From the NCBI GenBank assembly GCA_018398585.1, contig JAGTTD010000001.1, positions 22,515,438 through 22,579,437 of the forward strand: 64,000 nucleotides of DNA, given 5' to 3'. The notes beneath the pieces were generated by a model. That model made no database searches, was not told the DNA's origin, and saw only the letters and a program-made list of their open reading frames with translations. This document shows, piece by piece, positions 15,201-27,200 of the stretch. The position numbers and the translations under genes were made by a program. Source of the DNA: Simmondsia chinensis. Taxonomy: Eukaryota > Streptophyta > Magnoliopsida > Caryophyllales > Simmondsiaceae. Numbering within the stretch: position 1 is the first letter of the stretch; every line of letters begins with the position of its first letter.

Positions 15201-18200
15201 TTTCACTAATGAAATCAAACATATTATGTAATAGATTTGGGCTGCGCGATCAGCCATTTCATCACTACAACAACAACAACAACAACCCAGTGCCATTTTA
15301 TCACTCTACTTTTATAATGACCTCATAATGCATATATATCATATGTTATTGAATAAAACTATTTATAGACACATTATGTATATATTACAAACACCCTGCT
15401 TAGGCAGGAGCTCTTGTGGCAATGGGACGGTTGTTGTTGTTGTTGTTGTTATTATGTATATATTACAAACTAGGACGAATAATGAAAAGCACTAAACTAG
15501 GTCAACATGAGTTCTTTTAGCACTATACTTGCAAAGTTAAAAACAAAGGTATTATACTAGTGTTAATGAATTTTTTTGGCACCAAACTAGAAATGGGCTA
15601 ATTTTTTTAGCACGAAGTGGTAGGGTTTGAAACCCACTTGCCACCTTTGCAAGTGGAGAGAAATGAGCCACATTTTAATATATAAAAAAATAATTAATAA
15701 AACAACAAACTATCATTATGTGAAAGCATTATACTTTCAAAAGTAAAAACGGTCTTATACTAGCCAAAATCAACTTTTTCAGCATTGTATTCGACAAACT
15801 TTTTTTTTTTTTTTTAAAAACTATATGGCATCTAGCACATGCCGCATGTTTGATTGGTATCCCTCTCCTAATGTTTAATTGGCATGACATAGAAGATTGA
15901 TTTTTAAGTATGTCCTCATGTGATGTGTATTATTTTCATGTTAATATTTGAGTTATGGCTTTTATGTGTGTGCCCGAAAACATAGGCCAACTGCTGAGCC
16001 CACTCTGGCTCAGCCGCAACACCCGGGGTGCGAGCCACCCGAAAAGCAAGCTATTACAGCGAGCGGCTGGAGCAGCAGGGAGCCGAGGAGCAAGGCAGTC
16101 GTGATTCAATCCAATAAGTCTGATGTTTTATATATCAACCTACGGGACTTTATTACATGGGGACTTTGAAGTTTGATGATTTATCATCCTGCATATCTTA
16201 ATATATACAATAGAGTATCGTGATATTCATTATTTTATTATCTAGATACCCTCCAATTTAATCAAGTTTTTATAAAAGTACAATAAATTTTAGATAGAAA
16301 TTGCTAATTGGCATAAATTATGATAATATATATTTGCCATGTTTTTGTAAGAATCTAACGGATTTTACATAGAAATTGTTAATGTGACACAGATTACCGC
16401 AATATATAGTTGCTATTGGTACACAATTTGCTGAGCAAAATGTATCTATCTATATATTGTCAAAATTACGTTCAATATTAGTATTTCTGAGCGAAAATAC
16501 ATTAAATTATGACAAATGATACCCATACACATGATTGATTTATTTGTCGAAGAATCAAGTTGCGCAGTGAAAAACGGGAGGAGAGCATAAAACATCATGT
16601 CACCATAACAACTAACAACTAGAATACTCAAAGAAAGTATGCATCCATCACATGGAAGTCACAGTCATCTAAGGTATGTAAGCATATGGACAAGTGTCAC
16701 CGTACACTGCTTAAAAATCTTAATTTATGTCTAGGGCAACACTGAAAAAATCCACTTCATGCTAGTACAATACTATTTTTTTACTTTTATAAGTAAAGTG
16801 CTAAAGAAATTCACATAAGGATAGTTTGGTGTCTATTAATTATTTTTTATATATTAAAATGGGTTTATTTCTTCCCACTTGCAAAGAAGACAAGTGGGTT
16901 TCAAACCCCACCACGTAGTGCTAAAAAATTAACTTATATCTATTCGGTGCCAAAAAAAATTCATTAACCTAGTAAAATACCTTTCTTTTTAATTTTGCAA
17001 GTACAATGCTAAAAAAATTCATATAGGCTTAATTTAGTGTTTTTTTCATCATTTTTCCCACAAACTATTAAAGGGGTATAATATCAATGATTGCATGGCT
17101 ATCTATTCATTCATAATTTTGCAAACAAAACACTTAAAAGCATTAATAATCAATGTTGTGGACATCATAAGTGATATATGAATAAAGTTTTGTTGTAAGG
17201 AGCAACAGAGATCCTTATTTCAGCAACAATCAATTAGAGAAAATCCATGACAATTTTTTTTTACCAGAATCCACGACATTTAATATCAGTAGAACAAAGA
17301 CCGTAAACAGCAAAGAATTCAGACCTGTTGCTTAGATATTGCAGAATGAGGTTGATAACTCTGTCGGGCAGATAGCCACCAAGCCGAATCACATTTAGCA
17401 AATTCAAATGGCATTCCAAAATCTTCCCTGCATAGGTCTTCTGGAACATCTGAGCAAAAGCTTTGCTTTCTGGATTCTGAAGTCTCATGTCTCCAAAACT
17501 GCATAAGTGAGGCAATGATTGACAAATAAATCAGTCCGGATTCGAGATTGGTACCTAATGCTTTCTGTTCCAAGGTGGGAGATTTTTAGGGTTGTTGGGA
17601 GAGAGAGGGGGGAGGATGGTAGAAACTAGGGTGTTTAATGGGTGGGTTAGGTTGGGTATGGAGCCAATCCATGAAGACCCAATAGTTTTGGGTCCAAGAC
17701 CCACCCATACCCATAAGTAGCACTTTCAAAAGCTTGGCTCTGGTTTTGGTTCCAATGGGTCCTGCCAGGGTAACCCATGGTGACCCATATTCAAACATTC
17801 ATCACATGGTGTATCCATAAAATTTCAACCTCGTTTGGGCATTGCTTCACATACAACATTAAAAAGCACAAATAGGAAAGACCAAAGTGAATTATGATGA
17901 AAATTCATTGAATTTTAATGTAAATTACCCAAATGTTGCTGAAATCATTTGTCTGGCAAAAAATTATCAAAATTCTAGCAAAGATGCATATATATTATTG
18001 AACTCATGCTCCGTTTTAGAATTTTTCAACGGAAATCTACCAAAATTTGGCAGAAGGATACCTAATTGATACAATTTAAACCTTAAGGTACCACATTTAT
18101 ATGCTGACATATTATAATACCTAGGTGATAGATGTTCAAAACATATTAGTAATAATTTCGCAACATAATAATATCATTACTATGCGTAAAAGATATTAGG

Positions 18201-21200
18201 CTTGAATTTTTTAATATTTATAAATTGCTTTTTATTTTTATAAAAGTGGTACTATTTTCGTCAAGCAAAAAAAAAAGAAAAGAAGCCCAAATACTGGCTA
18301 TACAAAGAACGAGAGGATTTGGTCACACAAACCCAATAAAATTTAACTTTTAGACCCAATAAATTTATGGAAATTATCACTTAGGTATCTTGAGGTTTAA
18401 CCATTTATCACCTAGGTACCCTAAAGTTTCAATATATATAATGGGGTACCTTGAAATTTAAACATTCTATCATTTAGGTACCTTAAAGTTTTAAAATTTT
18501 ATCGCACCCTTTTGTCATAATTCAATATATTTTTGTTGGAAAATACTAAACTGGAACAAAATTCCGGCAATAGATTAGTATGTTCATTAAAATTTGATAT
18601 TTTTTGGCCAAAAATGCTAACATGACATATGATTTTGGCAATATTTAGGTAGTTTGTATCAACATTTGATGAATTTTCTATTGTAATTTGTTTAATTTTT
18701 GTTGAAAACATTAGCATGGCTTATATAATATGTATTATATCAACATTATCTATATAAAATTGGTCATATTCTCACAAAAGTTTATCAAATTCTGACATAG
18801 GGTATCTAGGTGATAAAATATTCAAACCTCGAGGTAGTTCATTGTATATATTGACATGTTGGGGTACCTAGGTGACAAATGCTCAAACCTCAGGGTACTG
18901 AAGCGATAATTTCCTTAGATTTAAGCAAGTTTGGTTTAGATAGGTTTTATATGGGTTGGGTAATAATGGGTCTTGTGGGTTAACCCAATAAAATGCACAT
19001 GACCCATGGGTATGCATACACATACCCAATTAAACCCAACTATTTCAAGGAACCAACCCATCCCAACCCAGATTAAATGGATTGGGTGAGTCTTCGATTT
19101 ACCCAAACCCATGATTACCCCTGGTAGAAACTGGACAGTGCTCCAAAAGAAAGTTACATCAACTCACCGTGTGTACAGCCTATTCAAAATGTGAACAGTC
19201 CATTTCTTCACCTTCCACCATCCCCATGACCTTCTTTGTTCTGGATCAGCAGGCTGGCCTTCTGACGGGACAGGCCTCTCTAATATATTTATGAAAAGAA
19301 CCATCCAAGCATTGAAGACATTTGGATCAAACAGCAGCTTTGGAATCTCCAACTGAAAGATGCAAAAATAAACACTCACAGAATGATAGCATATTAGGAC
19401 GCCAGGTAAAACGACCCAGTATCTCGCTATCCTTCAAAATGCCTCAAGTTTATACAAACTCAAAGATAATCATTAAAAGTATCTCAGGTAAAGGACATAC
19501 ATATATGGATGACCAGAATATTTTACAGATTAGCTTGATTAACTCTGCTACATCCAAGGCAGGGTTGGCAATCTGGACAAGCTTGTTAAATATATTAAGC
19601 ATGGGAGGAAAGGTCTCCTCAACAATCAAATAAACTGGTTTCCTCTCCTCATCAGACTTAAACCTACAAAGAAAACAAGTAAATTACAATATAGAAAACA
19701 TCACAGCCGAAAGAAGAACTATAGACGAACAAAAAGGAACAAGTTCGTTAAAAAATAGTTGACATCTAATAGTGGCGTTAACTTTGGCCAAACCACTAGC
19801 AAAGAACAAAGATCAGTCTAAGCTCTCATTTTTTACTAGCCACTCTCCCTTCCCCAGGAAAAAAGGGAAAAGAAATGCAGTTACACTTGAATACATCAAG
19901 CCATATGCCCATAAACATAAAGCAAAAAGCAAAAAGCAACAAGCACCAAGCAACAGTAAAGCAACAATAGGTCACGTCAGCCATCTTGTATGAGAGCTAG
20001 GGTGCTATGGGCTTGCTCCCTTGTGCTCGTCTATCCTAAATTCATATGTCAGCTACCCCTATTCTAGTTCGCCATGCTGCTCAATCTAAGGCCATCTCCT
20101 CATTCAGGTCTAGGTGAGTGAGATCATGTCTTATCATCTCCCTCCAAATCTTCTTTGACCTGCCTCTACCTCTCCTTCCATGCGTTATATGGAGTTACTC
20201 AATATCAGTTGATCCTTTAAAAAAATAAGGGGTTCTTTGGGTCTTGAGAAATGTATTTTGGTAACACGACAAAAAGATTGCTGTAAAGAAGGCTACTATA
20301 TGACTGTAAAAAATTTTCTTGCTATGCCAAGTCTCTTGTTGATTCTATCAGTTCATCATCTCAGCCTTTTCCTAAATAACAAAGCCCAATCTGCAAACCC
20401 CCCCCCCCCCCCTCTCCTCGGAAGCACCATCCTACCAGAGAGTAGGTCATTACCACAACCGGAATAGCATCAACTCTGGTATCCAGGACATAAGCATAAC
20501 TATGTCCCGACTCAAATCACCATAAGGACATCAGTAACACAATACACTTCTTACAGCCCCTCACATGACCGTCGACCACCCACACTCAGTATGCATTTTC
20601 TCCACTCCACTCCACTCCCCCCCCCCCCCCCCCCAAAAAAAAGGGCAAAAAAGAAAAAATAGATAAATAAGTACATGAACAAATAATAAACAAGAAAATT
20701 AACCCACCAACAATGACACAACTTTCAGTCAGACCTACTTGGGTACATCTTGCGTCGAGCTCATTCGAGGAGGGGACCAGTTCCTTACTTGTCGTATCTC
20801 TTATCTTTCTGGGGCTGTGAACTTTCTCGCTACTTTTGTTTACGGCTTTAACGAGCCGGGTCCTCGCCGGGCTTTATGGGACTATATTTGGAGCACTGGC
20901 TTGAGTCTCCTGGGTGAGCCTTGGATCCTTCTTGGGGATTTCAACGCCATCCTTAGTCTCTCTGATCGATGCGGCGGCCAGGAGGGTTGGCCGGGTCACA
21001 TGGATGACTTCCAGGAGTGCGTTATTGAGGCTGAGCTCACGCCCATCTCCTCTTCGGGTCTTCATTTTACGTGGTCCAATGAGGCCGAGGATGACCGCTT
21101 GATTCTCAAGCGGCTTGACTGGTGCCTTGTTAGTGAGGGTTGGCTCCGTGATTTCCCCATCGCATCTGCCGAGATCCTTGCTCGACATATTGTTTCGGAT

Positions 21201-24200
21201 CATAGCGCCATTGTCGTGCGAGGGCTTGGGGAACGTGGTGCCAGGCGACTTCCTTTCAAGTTCTTCAATTTTTGGGCTGATCATGAGGACTTCCTTCCCA
21301 CTGTTAGACGAGTCTGGGACACTTGTGTTGAGGGTACTCCGATGTATCAGCTCACTCAAAAGCTGAAGCTGCTGAAGAGTGAGTTGAAGGCCCTCAACGC
21401 CCGCCATTATAGCCACATCTTGGCCAGAGTCGAGGTGGCCCGTGATGCTTGGGCCATGAGCCAGAGGGCCTTAGACAAGGACCCTGAGAGTCCCTCTCTT
21501 CGTCTTGAGGAGCGCCGTCTTTTTCGTGAGTATTCCGCTTTGTGTAGGGATGAGGAGGCGTTCTACTGTCAGAAGTCGCGTATTCAGTGGCTTTCGCTCT
21601 GGGATCAGAGTACTCGGTTCTTTCATCGGTCTATTCTCCATCGGCAGGCCTGGAACAGGATCTCGTCGATTGTTGATTCTGATGGTGTGAGGACGTATGA
21701 TCCGCAGTTGATCTATCGTGCCGGGGTTACTTTCTTCCAGAATTTGTTGACTGAGCCAGGTGGTCCGCTGACTGAGGATGTTTCTGACATTTTTGAGGCT
21801 CGCATTTCTGAGGATCAGGCTCGCCCGCATATCTCCGCGATCTCTGCAGCTGAGGTTCGTGATGCTCTCTTTTCCATAGGTGATGACAGGGCCCCGGGGC
21901 CTGATGGTTACACCTCCCTTTTTTTTAAGAGGGCTTGGGAGGTGGTAGGAGGAACAGTGATTAGGGTCGTGCAGTCTTTCTTCATCTCAGGGCGCATGCT
22001 GGGTGCCCTGAACATCACCAGGATATGTCTTGTGCCTAAGGTGGAGACTCCCTCCACCTTTGGCTACTTCCGCCCTATCTCCTGTTGCAACGTGATCTAT
22101 AAGTGTATCACTAAGATCATTGCAAACAGGTTGAAGGGTGTCCTTCCCGAGTTGATTGGCGATGCTCAGACAGCATTTGTTCCAGGTCGTCGAATCTCTG
22201 ACAGCATCCTTTTGACACAGGAGTTGATGCGCGGTTATCACCTTCAGGTCTCGCCTCATTGTGCACTGAAGGTCGATATCCGTCAGGCTTTTGACACTGT
22301 TTGTTGGGATTTCATTCTAGCTGGTATGAGGAGTTTGGGGATTCCCGAGGTCATGAGTGGTTGGATCCGTGAGTGCCTCTCTACAGCCCGCTTTTCTGTC
22401 GCCATCAATGGCGAGCTCCAGGGTTTCTTCCCCTCCAGCCGAGGTGTACGTCAGGGTGACCCTATCTCTCCTTATTTGTTTGTTATTGCTATGGAGGGTC
22501 TCCGAGGGCTGCTTCGTCGTGCTATCGATGACCCGTGGTTTCGCTATCATCCGTGTTGCCGTCGTACTGGGTTGACACACCTGTGCTTTGCTGATGACTT
22601 GATGATCTTCTGTCGGGGTGATACAGGTAGTGTATCTATTGTTCGTGAGGTTTTAGACCGCTTTGTTGTACTCTCGGGGCTGTCCTCGAATGCAGCGAAG
22701 AGCTCAGTTTTTCTAGCAGGGGTGGACTCTGCGACTCAGCGGGACATTTTGGGTATTCTTGGTTTCAGCCTTGGGCAGTGCCCCGATCGATATCTGGGAG
22801 TACCACTTATCACTTCTCGGCTGCGGTACGTTGACTGCAAGCCACTAATGGATCGTATTCTCTCTCGTATACGGCTCTGGACCTCCCGTTCTCTATCGTA
22901 TGCTAGTCGTCTGCAGCTTATCCGTTCTGTTCTTTTCGCCACTCAGGTCTATTGGTCATCGATCTTCATGTTCCCGAAGATGATGATCAGGAAGATCGAG
23001 TCGACCCTTGCGGCTTTCCTTTGGAGAGGATCTTCGTTAGCCCCGGGAGGGGCGAAGGTTGCTTGGAGGCACCTGTGTTACCCTCGGCGGGAGGGTGGTC
23101 TTGGGCTCCGTCACCTTGCTGAGTGGAACCAAGCTTCAATTATGAAGCATATCTGGTTCCTCCTTTCTAACCCTTCCTCGTTATGGCCCCGTTGGGTTCA
23201 TTTGAACCGGCTTCGAGGGAGGAGCTTCTGGACTATTCGAGCAACGAGTTCTGCTTCTTGGTGCTGGCGTCAGATTTTATCGGTCCGCCGCCTTTGTTCT
23301 GGTGCGATCTATCATGTCATAGGTGATGGCCTTGACACTGCCCTTTGGGCTGATTACAGGCTGCCATGTGGTCGTCTTTCGGAGCGCTTCCCTGCTCGAC
23401 TGCTCGCCTCCTCTGGACTTCATTGGGATTCTCGGGTCTCATTCATTATTGAGGGTGGTCGGTGGAGGTTTCCACAGGGTTGTTTGGAGCTCCGACCCAT
23501 CTGGGACATGATTGATTTTCGCCCTCGGGCTGGTGTAGCGAACTCCATCCGGTGGTTGGGTGACCCCTCGGGGAACTTCACCACCAAGTCCGCTTGGGAG
23601 ATGTTGCGGAGTAGGAGAGAGGAGGATACCATTCACCACCTTCTGTGATTTCAGATGCATATTTCGAGGGACTCCTTTATTCTCTGGCTCACGCCTCTGC
23701 AGCGGCTTTGGACCCAGGACCGGCTTCAGCGTTTCAGAGCATTAGAGGTTCAAAGTGTTTGTGTTCTCTGCGGTTCTACCGACGAGACTCATAAGCACCT
23801 TTTCTTCACCTGTTCCTTTTCTGCCTCGGTCTGGAGCTTTGTCACTCCGAGTACATCTATTGCTTGGCCTACCCTTCCTTGGGACGATCTTGTCACTTAG
23901 GCTGCTCAGCATCTCAGGGGCCGAGAGATTGGCAGTATCATTGCTCGACTCTGCCTCTCTGCGACTGTGTATACTATCTGGTACGAGCGCAACCTTCGGG
24001 TTCAGCGATCTCAGTCCAGATCAGTTGCGGCCGTACGAGAGGAGATTACGAGTTTGGTCAGGAGCCGCTTACTTGCTGCTCCTTCGTTCAAAGGAGCTCA
24101 TCGTCACACCTCCTTGCTTCGGCACTGGGGTTTTGCGTCTTAATTTCCTCTTTGTTCCCTTAGTTGTACTTTGGTTGTATTTGTATGGACTTTGTCTGGA

Positions 24201-27200
24201 CTTTTTTGACGTTGTTTCATATTTGTAGGCTTCGGTCGTGTCCTGGGGTATACCCCTTGTAGTTTGTACTATTTTTCATTTCATCTATATATTTCGCTGA
24301 CTTACCAAAAAAAAAAAGGGTACATCTTGCACATAGAGTGTGGCGGCAGCAACATTTTACAACTTAAAAATATGTCCATAAGCATGGCAAAATGAAAAAC
24401 AATCAATGAGTTTTACAAAATCAACATATGAGGAAGTGACAAAACTATCAGCAATGGATAACTCGCAATATGAAGATCCACATCTGCTCTGGAAGTTGAT
24501 GAATATACCTAACTTATACCAAGCAACTCGTCAAATTCTATTTTTCTCACGTTCAATTTATTCAGCCATAATAAATATCTTCAAAAAGAAATCAAATGAA
24601 AGACAAAGCAAATAAATATTACTCTATATCATAACAACGCGGGGTACAAACACAATTGTCAAAATCGGGATTCTACGTAGGATCAGTGAGGGGTTAGCAA
24701 AATCGGAATCGTAGAATCAGATCGAGAATCGTAAGATTTTACTTCATGTATAAATAAATTATTTATACTGATTTTTGAGGAAAAAAGAGAATAATTTTTA
24801 AAAGTTTTTGTATATTTTTAAAATATTTTTTTTTAAATGCCACGTAAGAAAAACTAATGGATCTTAACACCGTTAACATTAAAATGTGACATTGAAAAAT
24901 TTTGGAAAGTTTAGGTGGTTTTTTGTAAAATTGGAAAATATGGGTAGTTTTCAAAAACCTACCTAAAGTTTAGGTGTGATTTTAATAAATAACCCCTTTT
25001 TAGAAATTTTGACCTTTTATTTTATTTTATTTTTCCTTTTTTTAGTATACCAGCACTTGACTTGCAAATAGGCAATTGGGCATGTATTTGTTTTTGCTTG
25101 AAACAGTAGAATCGTTCATAGAATCCCGATTCTGTTCCAATTCTATTACGATTCTACAGATTGTATTACGATTCTACCGATTTTATTACGATTCTGTTCC
25201 AATTCTACTTCAGTGCAATCTTTTGAGCGACTTGGATCGATAGACTAAGGTAGGATCGTAGAATCGCACGATTCTACGATCCAAATCACGATTTAAACAA
25301 CCATGGGCCAGAAAGCAATGACTGCATGTTCTATCTACCCTCTATATATTCTCCCTCCATATAAGAGGGATGTCACATAGTCAGAATTTTGGTTGATTTA
25401 TGTCTTTCTTTTTGACTCAATGTCTTCTCTTCGAAAATATAATCCTCCTGCATCTTTGTAAAGGAAGCATAAGGAAAACAATGATATAACAGAACTCCTT
25501 TAGCAATAATGGATGCTCACATGCTTGCTGGTCAATCCCTGATCCCATATCTAGTTCTTTTCATGCTACTTGGAACCTTTTCTGCTGTTTCCGAATTCCT
25601 ATCTCTTGTTTATTGTGGTAACAAATATCTCTCCCTTCCCCGACACACCTAAGAGAATTATCTTCCCTTCTTTACATCCTAATATTTCAAGGGAAACTAG
25701 GGTATAATACAGCCACACCCGCAACGGTATATAAGCACATACTCTCATACGACTCTCACGCAATCATGATACTCCGCCGCATTAGAACACTCAAGCACAC
25801 AGCTCCTTACATTTTTTGATGTAAATGACAGTGCTGCTTTTCTTATCAGAAATTAACAATTAAAGGACCAGCTGACTAATGAACAATTACCTAATTCATA
25901 AAAAAACAAATATCTCCAAGCTAAGATTGAGTTCGCATATTATCATCTACAGCAGAGCCACCCTGTCCCATAAGTCACTTTCGTTCTTCTCTTCCTCCCT
26001 CTCGTATTACATTCCATCCGCATACGACTTTGCTTCCATACAGTTTCACAATTTCCTAAATATCCAATTGTTTACTTTATTGCGTGAGATAGAGACAGCA
26101 AGCTTTGCGTGCCAATAAAACTACATCTGACATCTTCCAGTGACAGTATGCCTCTCATCGCTACTTCAGTATCCGCTTTTAACCAAACAATGTTGCATTA
26201 CTCCTCCCTTTCTCCTAAATAAACTCATGAACACGTGAGTCAACCTGTATACTCAAGTTGCAGTAACAGCTAATGTGAATGCTTTGAAAATGGAAAAGAT
26301 ATGTATTCCTATAAGAAACATAGGGCACCACATTATCCTTCCATGTATTCTAGCAACCAAGAAGTTTCCGGCCATAATTAGAATCTCAGTGATTGAAATC
26401 AGCACACGAAGATATCACTAAAAGGCTCAATCTTGTCTTGTTATACTTGCCCATTTAAGTTTACCATAACATATTGCATGAAAAGAATCAAACTATTCCA
26501 ATAAAAACAATAATCAGAAAAAAATAAGTATGCTGAAAAAAGCATAACATACTTACTCGTATTTTCTAGCCAAAATCCGCAACACAAACAAAGCACCGTA
26601 GACTTGTTGATCTTGTAAATTGTGCTTCACCCACTGAAGAAGGAGAGGCCATTGTTCAGGGTAATCAGCATGTATAATTGTTTTCAAACACTCACCAAGT
26701 TGCACCCTGCATACAAATAGTGTAACAATATGTGTTAATTACGTAATTTGTTATTAATCATAAGGAAAATTTTCATATCAATACCCTTTTCTTATGAGGA
26801 TATGGGAGATCGATGTTTAGATTTTCCAATACTATAGACAACATGCTTTAAGAAACATTTTTCAGTGACATAGCCTCCATGTCATTGTGGCGCATTAACT
26901 CCACATACAGATCACAGGTTTCTCTGACGAGCGTACTAACAGTTTTGAGTGAAGCGTACATTACACCTCCTTAAAAGAACACCTAAAATTATGAGTATAA
27001 CAACCCAAAAGTTTTTGTTCAGTACAGCATTTGTACAATATATATTTCTAACCCATTTTCAAAATTAATAATTTATCCCCCCTCTCCCTCCCTCAGACCC
27101 CTATCAGCATCCTCCCCTAACTCAACCAAACAGTTCTCTTCACCACTTTGGCTTCTCACACAAATCCACCCGTTCCCACCAACATCTTCTAACCCCAATC

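Noticed and set aside
20739..20753. Start codon of the LINE ORF at 20739
   Set aside because: These bases belong to the pre-existing target site (part of the 13-bp TSD). The LINE begins at 20754, so no native start is present.
20874..21830. Minus-strand ORFs of 119-180 codons across the LINE
   Set aside because: Shadows of the GC-rich ORF2 frame. No recognised domain.
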